Assembly: GCA_903941105.1 (NCBI GenBank) | Contig: CAJANL010000322.1 | Location: 1-37,357 of the forward strand | Direction: 5' to 3' | Origin: an uncultured Rhodospirillaceae bacterium | GTDB lineage: Bacteria > Pseudomonadota > Alphaproteobacteria > Rhodospirillales > Magnetospirillaceae | DNA length: 37,357 nt | Shown: one piece after another, positions 1-7,015 of the stretch | Position numbering within the stretch: position 1 is the stretch's first letter | Layout of the letters: every line of letters begins with the position of its first letter | Position numbers and translations under genes: made by a program | Notes under the pieces: generated by a model | What the model saw: only the letters and a program-made list of their open reading frames with translations | The model's database searches: none | What the model was told of the DNA's origin: nothing

Positions 1-145
1 AAACTCTTCCCGCCGCCCTTCATCTCGTCACCCATGTTGGGGCAAGGGCTGGCATTTGCCCCCATATGCTGTGCTGCAGGACGCATGGATTCCCGCCTTC
101 GCGGGAATGACGAAAGGAAAGTTGAGTTTTTCCGCACCCTGCTAA
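1..145 (+). mobile_element. MITE-like inverted-repeat element, copy 1 (left end cut by window)
   Basis: This is the right-hand part of a non-coding element that recurs at 4274-4452 and, inverted, at 37238-37357. It ends in TTCCGCACCCTG followed by CTAA (142-145), where the intact copy has TTAA. Relative to the copy at 4274 it lacks 18 nt that form one internal hairpin (the CCCCCGC/GCGGGGG arms). The second hairpin module (TTCCCGC-CTTC-GCGGGAA region, about 91-107) is kept. It encodes no protein of its own. The stop codon of the neighbouring minus-strand methyltransferase falls in its terminal CTAA. Confidence 0.8.
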
Positions 146-1083
146 CCGAATAGAGTCTTGAATGAGCGGGCATAGGTCACCAGCAGACGCAGGTGACGGA
201 TGACCTCGTGGCGCCACACCGCCCGCCCGAACCGGCGCGAGGCCTCGGCGATGGCCGGGATGGCGTCGACACCGGCGCGGGCCAGCAGTATCTCGGCGTG
301 GTCGAAATAGCCATGCGCGGCGGCCAGCACCGCCGCCTGGATGGCGCTCTCCGGCCCGTCCACTCCATCGGGATGGCGGAAATACAGGTAGTCGCCCTGG
401 GCCAGTTGTCCCCGCGAATAGGGGATGACGCCGCCGCCCGCCTGGGGGTGCGCCACATAGCCATGCATGCGCCAATGAGCCGGCTGCACCAGCTCCATCA
501 GCTCGAAGCCATGGCCACGCAGGAAGCTGTCGATGTCGCAGGCCAGCGGCTGGCCCTTGCGGAAGGGCAGGAAGGAGACCTCGACCTTGAGTGCCAGCAG
601 GCCAGCCAGGGTGCGGGGCGCCGCCTGCAGAATCTCCAACTCGGCGCCTTCGACGTCCAGCTTGAGATAAACCGGCCGCAAGCCCTCGGACGCGTCGTCC
701 AGCCGCCGCGTCGTCACCGTCGCCGTGCGGTCGCGCTCGAAGAACTGCGCCTTGCCGAAGCGACGGCCGATGCTCTCGTCATGCTCCAGCAGCGAGGCCG
801 AGATGGGGTCGCGGGGGATGAACAGCGGCCGCTCGCCCTCGCTGCCGGCCAAGGCCACCGGCAGATGGCGCAGCGACCGCCACGGCCCTTGGTCCGCGCC
901 CAGGGCGGCGAAAGCCACCGGGTCGGGCTCGAACCCCACCGCATCCACCGCAAAGGCGATGGGCAGCAGGTCGGCCTCGAAGCCGCCCCGCGAGCCCACG
1001 TCCAGGCAGGTCAACGGATGCCGGGCGGCCAAGGCCCCCAGCAGGGTCGGTTTCAGCAGGTCGGTGAAGGCGGCTGACTGCAT
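142..1083 (-). CDS. FkbM-family SAM-dependent methyltransferase
   Basis: A 313-residue protein of the FkbM family, which O-methylates sugars or small molecules using S-adenosylmethionine. Visible motifs are the glycine-rich SAM loop LDVGSRGG (residues 27-34), the acidic loop FEPDP (51-55) and the FkbM signature KLDVEGAELEIL (141-152). The C-terminal 90 residues are an Ala-rich helical extension without a recognised fold. Substrate unknown: there is no polysaccharide or flagellin-modification cluster beside it, so the role is not predicted beyond the chemistry. It is transcribed away from maeB. The ATG at 1083 has no spaced Shine-Dalgarno sequence, and a promoter-like sequence ends about 7 nt before it, so the message may be leaderless. 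The TAG stop (142-144) lies in the terminal repeat of the adjoining element. Confidence 0.85.
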   Translation of the reverse strand: MQSAAFTDLLKPTLLGALAARHPLTCLDVGSRGGFEADLLPIAFAVDAVGFEPDPVAFAALGADQGPWRSLRHLPVALAGSEGERPLFIPRDPISASLLEHDESIGRRFGKAQFFERDRTATVTTRRLDDASEGLRPVYLKLDVEGAELEILQAAPRTLAGLLALKVEVSFLPFRKGQPLACDIDSFLRGHGFELMELVQPAHWRMHGYVAHPQAGGGVIPYSRGQLAQGDYLYFRHPDGVDGPESAIQAAVLAAAHGYFDHAEILLARAGVDAIPAIAEASRRFGRAVWRHEVIRHLRLLVTYARSFKTLFG

Positions 1084-1090
1084 GTCCTAT

Positions 1091-1119
1091 GGTATAACCC
1101 AGCCGGTGTGCCACGCCAA
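1091..1119 (-). promoter_or_regulatory. Candidate sigma-70-type promoter of the FkbM gene
   Basis: Read on the minus strand: TTGGCG (1119-1114), a 17-nt spacer, then TATACC (1096-1091). Transcription would start at about 1084, next to the ATG at 1083, implying a leaderless or nearly leaderless message. Confidence 0.45.
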
Positions 1120-1129
1120 CCACCGCCAC

Positions 1130-1148
1130 GGCGCAATTAAATTGCGCC
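1130..1148. promoter_or_regulatory. Perfect 19-bp palindrome in the divergent FkbM/maeB intergenic region
   Basis: GGCGCAATT-A-AATTGCGCC, 9-bp arms around a single A. It sits just upstream of the candidate FkbM promoter and about 65 bp upstream of the candidate maeB -35 box. An AT-rich core with GC-rich edges and no following T-run looks more like an operator for a dimeric regulator than a terminator. The regulator is unknown. Confidence 0.45.
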
Positions 1149-1212
1149 CTATTCTCCACCGCGCCAAGTGGTAAATCCCGCGGAATCCTTGCGATTTACG
1201 GAAAACCGAAGC

Positions 1213-1241
1213 TTTCCGGCGGGCCGCGAAGCAGGTATGGT
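1213..1241 (+). promoter_or_regulatory. Candidate promoter of maeB
   Basis: TTTCCG (1213-1218), a 17-nt spacer and TATGGT (1236-1241). The -10 is good and the -35 weak. A start near 1248 would leave a leader of about 39 nt before the maeB ATG. Confidence 0.4.
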
Positions 1242-1286
1242 AGCCCGCAATTACGAAATATCATTACTTGCTGAAGGTTCCCCCCC

Positions 1287-3572
1287 ATGAGCATCGCCGA
1301 CGAGCTGCGCGACAGCGCGCTGGAGTACCACCGGCATCCCGTTCCCGGTAAGATCAGCGTCACCCCCACCAAGCCGCTGGCCACCCAGCGCGACCTGGCG
1401 CTGGCCTACTCCCCCGGCGTCGCCTATGCCTGCGAGGCCATCGTCGCCGATCCCGACAGCGCGGTGGATTACACGGCGCGCGGCAATCTGGTGGCGGTGG
1501 TGACCAACGGCACCGCCGTGCTGGGCCTCGGCGCCATCGGTCCCCTGGCGGCCAAGCCGGTGATGGAAGGCAAGGGGGTGCTGTTCAAGAAGTTCGCCGG
1601 CATCGACGTATTCGACATGGAACTGGCCGAGCTCAACGCCGACCGGCTGGTGGACATCATCGCCGCCATGGAGCCCACCTTCGGTGCCATCAACCTGGAA
1701 GACATCAAGGCCCCCGAGTGCTTCGAGGTCGAGCGCAAGCTCAAGGAGCGCATGAACATCCCCGTCATGCACGACGACCAGCACGGCACCGCCATCGTGG
1801 TCGGCGCCGCCATGGTCAACGCGCTTCGGGTGGTGGGCAAGGACATCGGCTCGGTCAAGCTGGTGGCCTCGGGAGCCGGCGCCGCCGCGCTGGCCTGCCT
1901 CAACCTGCTGGTCAAGCTGGGGGTCAAGCGCGAGAACGTCTGGGTCTGCGACATCAAGGGGCTGGTCTATGCCGGCCGCACCGAGCTGATGGACGAGTAC
2001 AAGGCCATCTTCGCCCAGGAGACCGACAAGCGCAGCCTGGCCGACGTCATCGGCGGCGCCGACATCTTCCTCGGCCTGTCGGCTCCCCGGGTGCTGACGC
2101 CCGAGATGGTCGCCACCATGGCGCCCAAGCCCATCGTCTTCGCCCTGGCCAACCCGACTCCCGAGATCCTGCCGGAAGAGGTCAAGGCGGTGCGCACCGA
2201 CGCGGTGATCGCCACCGGCCGCTCGGATTATCCCAATCAGGTCAACAACGTCCTGGTGTTCCCCTACATCTTCCGTGGCGCGCTGGACGTGGGGGCGACC
2301 CAGATCAACGACGCCATGAAGCTGGCCGCCACCTACGCCCTGGCCGACCTCGCCCACGCCGAGTCCGACGAGCGGGTGCGCGCCGCCTATGGCCAGGAGC
2401 CGTTGTCGTTCGGACCGGAATACCTGATCCCCAAGCCGTTCGACTCGCGCCTGATCCTCAAGATTGCCCCCGCCGTGGCGCGTGCCGCCATGGAGTCGGG
2501 GGTGGCGCGGCGCCCCATCATCGACTTCGAGCGCTATCTGGAACAACTGGGCCAGTTCGTCTTCCGCTCCGGGCTGGTGATGAAACCGGTGTTCGACCGC
2601 GCCCGCCGCGACAGGCGCCGCATCGTCTATGCCGAGGGCGAAGGCCGGCGGGTGCTGCACGCGGTGCAGACGGTGGTGGACGAGGGGCTCGCCCATCCCA
2701 TCCTGATCGGCCGCCGCGAGGTGGTGGCCAAGCGTATCCGCGACCTCAACCTGCGCCTGCGCATCGGCGAGCATTTCGAGCTGTGCGACCCCGAGGACGA
2801 TCCCCGCTTCAACGAGTATTGGCGGCTGTACCACAGCGTCATGGAGCGCAAAGGCGTCAGCCCGGAATACGCCCGCACCGTGGTCCGCACCCGCAACACG
2901 GTAATCGGCTGCCTGATGCTCAAGCGCCGCGAGGCCGACGCGCTGATCTGCGGCACCATCGGCCGCTACGACAAGCATCTCAGCCACATCATGGCGGTCA
3001 TCGGCATGAAGGACGGCGTGGTGACGCCCACCGCCATGAACCTGCTGATCCTGCCCAAGGGCACCTTCTTCCTGTGCGACACCTATGTCACCCCCACCCC
3101 CACCGCCGAGCAGATTTGCGAGACGACGCTGCTGGCGGCGGAAGAGGTGCGGCGCTTCGGCATCGAGCCCAAGGTGGCGCTGCTGTCGCACTCCAACTTC
3201 GGCTCGCGGCCGACGCCGTCGTCGCTCAACATGCGCGACGCGCTGGCCCTGCTGCACGAGCGTGCCCCCTTCCTGGAGGTCGAGGGCGAGATGCACGGCG
3301 ACGCCGCCATGTCCCAGGAGATCCGCGAGCGCATCTTCCCCGCCTCGCGCCTCAAAGGGGCCGCCAACCTGCTGGTGATGCCGACGCTCGACGCCGCCAA
3401 CATCTCGTTGAACCTGCTGAAGGTGCTGGATGACGGGCTGTCGGTGGGGCCGATGCTGATGGGCGTGGCCCAGCCGGCCCACATCCTCACCCCCTCGGCG
3501 ACGGTGCGCAACATCGTCAACATCACGGCGGTGGCGGCGGTGGATGCCCAGATGGCGGCGGGGCGGGGATAG
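1287..3572 (+). CDS. maeB: NADP-dependent malic enzyme, MaeB type (malic enzyme-phosphotransacetylase fusion)
   Basis: Oxidatively decarboxylates malate to pyruvate with NADP+ in the cytoplasm, linking the TCA cycle to pyruvate and NADPH supply. 761 residues, the usual length for the two-domain bacterial form. The N-terminal malic-enzyme part (about 1-430) shows the catalytic-Tyr motif [11 protein letters not shown] (Tyr41), lysines around 94-102, the metal-binding LEDI (137-140) and MHDDQHGTA (161-169), and the nucleotide-binding ASGAGAAA (194-201). The C-terminal part (about 430-761) is a phosphotransacetylase-like domain. In known MaeB proteins that domain is regulatory, responding to acetyl-CoA, and not catalytic. 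The pseudouridine synthase starts 6 nt after the stop, so the two are probably cotranscribed. Confidence 0.96.
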   Translation: MSIADELRDSALEYHRHPVPGKISVTPTKPLATQRDLALAYSPGVAYACEAIVADPDSAVDYTARGNLVAVVTNGTAVLGLGAIGPLAAKPVMEGKGVLFKKFAGIDVFDMELAELNADRLVDIIAAMEPTFGAINLEDIKAPECFEVERKLKERMNIPVMHDDQHGTAIVVGAAMVNALRVVGKDIGSVKLVASGAGAAALACLNLLVKLGVKRENVWVCDIKGLVYAGRTELMDEYKAIFAQETDKRSLADVIGGADIFLGLSAPRVLTPEMVATMAPKPIVFALANPTPEILPEEVKAVRTDAVIATGRSDYPNQVNNVLVFPYIFRGALDVGATQINDAMKLAATYALADLAHAESDERVRAAYGQEPLSFGPEYLIPKPFDSRLILKIAPAVARAAMESGVARRPIIDFERYLEQLGQFVFRSGLVMKPVFDRARRDRRRIVYAEGEGRRVLHAVQTVVDEGLAHPILIGRREVVAKRIRDLNLRLRIGEHFELCDPEDDPRFNEYWRLYHSVMERKGVSPEYARTVVRTRNTVIGCLMLKRREADALICGTIGRYDKHLSHIMAVIGMKDGVVTPTAMNLLILPKGTFFLCDTYVTPTPTAEQICETTLLAAEEVRRFGIEPKVALLSHSNFGSRPTPSSLNMRDALALLHERAPFLEVEGEMHGDAAMSQEIRERIFPASRLKGAANLLVMPTLDAANISLNLLKVLDDGLSVGPMLMGVAQPAHILTPSATVRNIVNITAVAAVDAQMAAGRG

Positions 3573-3578
3573 GGGGGA

Positions 3579-4277
3579 ATGGACCCCATCGACCTCCTTG
3601 CCCGCGTCCTCCATCGCGACCAGGACGTCATCGTGCTCGACAAGCCGGCAGGGCTGGCGGTGCATGCCGGGCCGAACTCGCCCGAGCATCTGGAACTCTA
3701 TCTCGACGCGCTGAGGTTCGGCTGGGCCGAGGCCCCGAAGCTGGCGCACCGCCTCGACCGCGACACCGCCGGCTGCCTGCTGCTCGGCCGCCACGACAAG
3801 GCGATCCGGCGGCTGGGCAAGCTGTTCATGGCCCACCGGGTGGAGAAGGCCTATTGGGCGGTGACCCATGGCGGTCCCGTGGCCGACCATGGCCGGGTCG
3901 ACCTGCCGCTGCTCAAGGTCAGTTCGAAGGACAAGGGCTGGCGCATCGTCGCCAACGCCCAGAAGGGCCAACCGGCCATCACCGACTGGAGGGTGTTGGG
4001 ACGCGGCACGCTGGAGGGCATTGGGGCCATCGTCTGGCTGGAATTCCGCCCCCGCACCGGCCGCACCCATCAGGTCCGCATCCACGCCCAGTCGCTGGAC
4101 TGCCCCTTGCTGGGAGACCCCTATTACGGCCCCGAGCCCGAGCCCCGCTTGCCACTGCACCTGCTGGCCCGTAGCCTCGATCTGCCCGGGCTGTCGGACA
4201 ACAAGCCCGCCATCCACGCCGAGGCGCCGCCACCCCCCCACATGCTGGCCGCCCTGACCGCCTGCGGTTGGCGTTAA
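3579..4277 (+). CDS. RluA-family RNA pseudouridine synthase
   Basis: Isomerises a specific uridine in rRNA or tRNA to pseudouridine. The 232-residue protein carries the RluA signature HRLDRDTAG (57-65) with catalytic Asp60, the conserved DKPAGLAVHAG (21-31) and the C-terminal GRTHQVRIHAQ with LGDPYYG. It has no N-terminal S4 domain, so it resembles RluA/TruC-size enzymes and not RluC/RluD; the target nucleotide cannot be assigned. A purine-rich GGATAGGGGGGA precedes the ATG and overlaps the maeB stop region, consistent with translational coupling. The TAA stop (4275-4277) lies in the TTAA that borders the following inverted-repeat element. Confidence 0.93.
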   Translation: MDPIDLLARVLHRDQDVIVLDKPAGLAVHAGPNSPEHLELYLDALRFGWAEAPKLAHRLDRDTAGCLLLGRHDKAIRRLGKLFMAHRVEKAYWAVTHGGPVADHGRVDLPLLKVSSKDKGWRIVANAQKGQPAITDWRVLGRGTLEGIGAIVWLEFRPRTGRTHQVRIHAQSLDCPLLGDPYYGPEPEPRLPLHLLARSLDLPGLSDNKPAIHAEAPPPPHMLAALTACGWR

Positions 4278-4452
4278 CAGGGTGCGGAAGAGCTCTTCCC
4301 GCCGCCCTTCATCTCGTCACCCCCGCGAAGGCGGGGGTCCATGTTGGGGCAAGGACTGGCATTTGCCCCCATATGCTGTGCTGCCGGACGCATGGATTTC
4401 CGCCTTCGCGGGAATGACGAAAGGAACCTTGAGTTTTTCCGCACCCTGTTAA
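4274..4452. mobile_element. MITE-like inverted-repeat element, copy 2 (complete, 179 bp)
   Basis: Both ends are perfect mirror images over 16 bp: TTAACAGGGTGCGGAA at 4274-4289 and its complement at 4437-4452. If TTAA is a duplicated target site (it fits the YTAR preference of the IS5 group), the element proper is 4278-4448 with 12-bp perfect termini beginning CAGGGTGCGG. Inside are three hairpins: CCCCCGC/GCGGGGG, GGGGCAA/TTGCCCC, and a TTCCCGC/GCGGGAA-type stem in which this copy has one change (TTTCCGC). No ORF of transposase type is present, so it must be mobilised in trans if at all. The IS5 link is inference from TSD and terminus type. Confidence 0.85.
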
Positions 4453-4484
4453 GGCTTTCCTTCGCGCCTGCGAGAAAAACCTGC

Positions 4485-4588
4485 TTGACAGTGAATACGC
4501 ATTACGGTACCTAAATGCTCATTACTGCTTTGTCTCCCTGAGATTATCTGGCGGAGGCGGCTCAAAAGGCCGGCTCCGCCATTTTTTA
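4485..4588 (+). ncRNA. Candidate small RNA transcription unit (promoter plus intrinsic terminator)
   Basis: A perfect -35 box TTGACA (4485-4490) is followed after 17 nt by TACCTA (4508-4513), a weak -10. About 35 nt further is a strong intrinsic terminator (4549-4587). Transcription from about 4520 would yield an RNA of roughly 70 nt with no ORF. I do not recognise it as a named RNA family. An alternative reading is that only the terminator is functional and ends the maeB/pseudouridine synthase transcript after it passes through the inserted repeat. Confidence 0.4.
4549..4588 (+). terminator. Intrinsic terminator
   Basis: A 13-bp stem with one mismatch (left arm TGGCGGAGGCGGC, right arm GCCGGCTCCGCCA) closes a 7-nt loop and is followed directly by TTTTTT (4582-4587). 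This is the clearest factor-independent terminator in the window. Confidence 0.8.
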
Positions 4589-4694
4589 TCCTTTTGAGCA
4601 TGCCCCCCATACCGCCGTAGTCGTTGCCATAGGGATGAATGCAGTGCACAAAAGGGCCGGGGACAGGTGGTCCTTGGTCTAGGAGAATTCGTCC

Positions 4695-4874
4695 ATGCTG
4701 GGTCCGGCCGAACTGCGGTTTATCGAGGAAGCCCTGCGCGAGGAGCGGCCCGAGAGCGGCCTGCGGGGATTGCGCAGCCCCTATCTGTCGCCCAACTTTG
4801 CCGCCGGCATGGCGGTCACCCGCGCGATGACCGGCAACCTCAAGCGGCTCGATCCGCGCGCCGACGCGCGATAG
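4695..4874 (+). CDS. Hypothetical 59-residue protein
   Basis: A short ORF starting MLGPAELRFIEEALREERPE and ending KRLDPRADAR. It has AGGAG at 4681-4685, 9 nt before the ATG, and third positions that are almost all G or C like the surrounding genes, both supporting real translation. Predicted features are an amphipathic, charged N-terminal helix and a middle containing the motif SPYLSPNFAAGMAVTRAM. No signal peptide or membrane segment. I do not recognise a family. Its last codons fall in the first copy of a 31-bp tandem duplication (4850-4906). It stands alone between the candidate small RNA and ihfB, on the same strand as ihfB. Confidence 0.6.
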   Translation: MLGPAELRFIEEALREERPESGLRGLRSPYLSPNFAAGMAVTRAMTGNLKRLDPRADAR

Positions 4875-4906
4875 CTCCATCGATCCGGGCGCCGACGCGC
4901 GATAGC
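4850..4906 (+). repeat. Tandem duplication, 26-bp unit at 31-bp period
   Basis: The segment beginning CGATCCGCGCGCCGACGCGC (4850-4875) recurs at 4881-4906 with one difference (25 of 26). The first copy encodes the end of the 59-residue protein including its TAG; the second lies downstream and repeats the stop. It looks like a recent slippage duplication. Confidence 0.8.
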
Positions 4907-5025
4907 CCCGAAAAAGATATTTCACCTCAACGACTTGACGCCTGCGACTTGGACTTGACGGGCCGGGGGTCGTTTGGCAGGCTGGCGGCTCCATTAGACC
5001 CGATCCCCGCCAGCGAGGATGACCC

Positions 5026-5322
5026 ATGACCAAGTCGGAGCTGATCGCCCGCCTTGCCGAGCGCAATCCGCATCTCTACCAGCGCGACGTCGAGCGTATC
5101 GTCACCACCATCTTCGATGAAATCGCCTCGGCGCTGGCGCGGGGCGACCGGGTCGAACTGCGCGGCTTCGGCGCCTTCTCGGTGAAGGCCCGCGACGCCC
5201 GCCAGGGCCGCAACCCGCGTACCGGCGAAGCGGTCTCGGTGGAGGGCAAGGCCATTCCCTTCTTCAAGACCGGCAAGCAGTTGCGCGAGCGCCTCAACAT
5301 CGGCGGCGGCGACAAGTCGTGA
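5026..5322 (+). CDS. ihfB: Integration host factor subunit beta
   Basis: 98-residue DNA-bending protein of the HU/IHF family that pairs with IhfA and bends specific sites in the minor groove during transcription, recombination and replication. The full fold is present: N-terminal dimerisation helices ([18 protein letters not shown]), the [10 protein letters not shown] turn, and the DNA-embracing arm [10 protein letters not shown] (residues 64-73) with the intercalating proline. The C-terminus KQLRERLN matches IhfB and not HU. GAGGAT lies a few bases before the ATG. The last codons overlap the GTG start of the LapA-domain gene by 4 nt. Confidence 0.95.
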   Translation: MTKSELIARLAERNPHLYQRDVERIVTTIFDEIASALARGDRVELRGFGAFSVKARDARQGRNPRTGEAVSVEGKAIPFFKTGKQLRERLNIGGGDKS

Positions 5323-5609
5323 GGCTGGCCGGCTGGATCGTCGGCCTGCCGCTGGCGTTGCTGCTGGTGGTGTTCGCGGTGGCCAACCGCCATGAAATCC
5401 GGCTTGAGCTGTGGCCGCTGCCGTTCGCCGTCGACCTGCCCGCCTATCTCGCGGTGTTCGGTGCCGCCCTGATCGGTCTGGTGATTGGCGCCGCCGCCAC
5501 CTGGCTGGCCGGTTCGCGCGGCCGGAGCCGCGCTCGCGGCGACCGCCGCCGCGCCGCCGGGCTGGAGCGCCAGCTCGACGCCCACAAAGGCCCCTCTCCC
5601 TCGCCCTGA
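5319..5609 (+). CDS. LapA-domain (DUF1049) small inner-membrane protein
   Basis: 96 residues starting at a GTG that overlaps the ihfB stop (GTGA). The first hydrophobic segment is at about residues 5-22 and a second at about 41-64, separated by a short segment with [10 protein letters not shown]. The tail is Arg-rich and cytoplasmic. This is the layout of LapA/YciS-family proteins, which in E. coli cooperate with LapB in controlling lipopolysaccharide synthesis. The coupling IHF-beta then LapA-domain then pyrF is a common proteobacterial order. No lapB lies downstream here, so the functional assignment rests on family membership only. Confidence 0.8.
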   Translation: MRLAGWIVGLPLALLLVVFAVANRHEIRLELWPLPFAVDLPAYLAVFGAALIGLVIGAAATWLAGSRGRSRARGDRRRAAGLERQLDAHKGPSPSP

Positions 5610-5617
5610 CGAGACCC

Positions 5618-6322
5618 ATGAACAATCCCATCTTCGTCGCCCTCGACACCACCGAACCGGCCCGTGCCGCCGCCCTCGCCGCCAACCTCAAGGGGCTGGT
5701 GGGCGGGATCAAGCTGGGCCTGGAATACTTCAACGCCACCGGCCCCGCCGGCATCGAGGCGGTGGCCGGGCTCGGCATGCCGGTGTTCCTCGACCTCAAG
5801 CTGCACGACATCCCCAACACCGTGGCCGGCGGCATGCGCGGCGTGGTGCGGCTGCGACCGGTGCTCACCACCATCCACGCCTCGGGCGGCGGCACCATGA
5901 TGAAGGCCGCCGCCGAGGCCGCCCGCGACGAGGCCGCCCGGCTGGGCGTAGCGCCGCCCAAGGTGGTGGCGGTGACCGTCCTCACCAGCCTCGACCAGGC
6001 CGCCGCCGAGTCGGTGGGCTTCGGCGGCCCGGTGATCGACCAGGTCAAGCGGCTGGCCGCCCTGGCCCAGGCCAGCGGACTCGACGGCATCGTCTGCTCG
6101 CCGCATGAGGTCGAGGCGGTGCGGGCGCTGACCGGCCCCGGCTTCACCCTGGTGGTTCCCGGCATCCGCCCCGCCTGGGCCGAGGCCGGCGACCAGAAGC
6201 GGGTGCTGACGCCCCGCGAGGCCCGCGACAAGGGCGCCGACGTGCTGGTGATCGGCCGCCCCATCACCGGTGCCGCCGACCCGGCCGAGGCCGCCCGTCG
6301 CATCGCCGCCGAGCTGGTTTGA
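5618..6322 (+). CDS. pyrF: Orotidine 5'-phosphate decarboxylase
   Basis: Catalyses the last step of de novo UMP synthesis, decarboxylating OMP. 234 residues. The signature DLKLHDIPNT (59-68) contains the catalytic Asp-Lys-Asp array (Asp59, Lys61, Asp64), and VALD at the N-terminus (Asp10) and Lys32 complete the active site. The phosphate-binding end is seen as PGIRPAWAEAGDQKR and VIGRPIT. I chose the ATG at 5618, 8 nt after the preceding stop, because it gives the normal family N-terminus; an upstream in-frame extension only reads through the LapA gene. Confidence 0.96.
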   Translation: MNNPIFVALDTTEPARAAALAANLKGLVGGIKLGLEYFNATGPAGIEAVAGLGMPVFLDLKLHDIPNTVAGGMRGVVRLRPVLTTIHASGGGTMMKAAAEAARDEAARLGVAPPKVVAVTVLTSLDQAAAESVGFGGPVIDQVKRLAALAQASGLDGIVCSPHEVEAVRALTGPGFTLVVPGIRPAWAEAGDQKRVLTPREARDKGADVLVIGRPITGAADPAEAARRIAAELV

Positions 6323-6342
6323 AACGCCCGAGGAGATTTCCC

Positions 6343-7008
6343 ATGCCCGTCCAGGTCAAGATCTGCGGCATCACCGACGAAGACGCCATGGACGCCGCCG
6401 TCGAGGCCGGGGCGGACATGGTGGGGCTGGTGTTCTTCCCGCCCAGCCCACGCAACATCGCCGCCGACCGGGCCGCCGACCTGATCGACCTGTTGCCCGA
6501 GGAGCTGATCAAGGTCGGCCTGTTCGTCGACGCCGACGACGCCACCCTCGATCGGGTGCTGAACCGGGTGCGGCTCGACCTGCTGCAGTTCCACGGCCAT
6601 GAGACCCCCGAGCGCATCGAGGCGGTGCGGCTGGAATACGGCGTGCCGGTGATGAAGGTCATTCCCGTCTCCACCGCCGATGATTTCGCCGCCGCCGCAC
6701 CCTATTTCGAGGTGGCCGACCAACTGCTGTTCGACGCCAAGCCGCCCAAGGGTGCCGTGCTGCCCGGCGGCAATGCCGTGGCCTTCGACTGGACGCTGCT
6801 CCAGGGCCGCCACTGGGAGCTGCCGTGGATGCTGGCCGGCGGCCTTACCCCCGCCAATGTCGCCGAGGCCATCCGCATCAGCGGCGCCACGGCGGTGGAT
6901 GTCTCGTCGGGCGTCGAAAGCGCCCCCGGCGTCAAGGACACCGGGCTGATCCGCGCCTTCATCGGCGCGGCGAAGGGCGCAGGCCTCAAAGCCGCCACGG
7001 GGGAATAG
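6343..7008 (+). CDS. trpF: Phosphoribosylanthranilate isomerase
   Basis: Third step of tryptophan synthesis, converting N-(5-phosphoribosyl)anthranilate to CdRP. 221 residues of TIM-barrel type. The catalytic cysteine is in KICGI (Cys8), the catalytic aspartate in LLFDAK, and the phosphate-binding loops are LAGGL and DVSSGVES. The ATG at 6343 is preceded by AGGAG (6331-6335) and gives the usual MPVQVKICG start. It lies 20 nt after pyrF. The usual partner trpBA is not downstream; an asparagine-synthetase-type gene follows instead, after 7 nt. Confidence 0.95.
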   Translation: MPVQVKICGITDEDAMDAAVEAGADMVGLVFFPPSPRNIAADRAADLIDLLPEELIKVGLFVDADDATLDRVLNRVRLDLLQFHGHETPERIEAVRLEYGVPVMKVIPVSTADDFAAAAPYFEVADQLLFDAKPPKGAVLPGGNAVAFDWTLLQGRHWELPWMLAGGLTPANVAEAIRISGATAVDVSSGVESAPGVKDTGLIRAFIGAAKGAGLKAATGE

Positions 7009-7015
7009 CCGGATC

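Noticed and set aside
20-475. Minus-strand open frame across the left repeat element as a possible transposase
   Set aside because: The translation is arginine/proline-rich with no DDE motif and overlaps the methyltransferase in another frame; the element is non-coding.
1251-4241. A 996-codon open frame on the minus strand across maeB and the pseudouridine synthase
   Set aside because: Antisense shadow of the GC-rich plus-strand genes: low-complexity His/Gln/Gly-rich translation with no domain, while both plus-strand genes match families end to end.
4449-5066. Minus-strand open frame of 205 codons over the small-RNA/ihfB gap
   Set aside because: Runs through the terminator, the repeat and the ihfB start with no ribosome site and no recognisable protein; better explained by the plus-strand 59-codon gene and non-coding signals.
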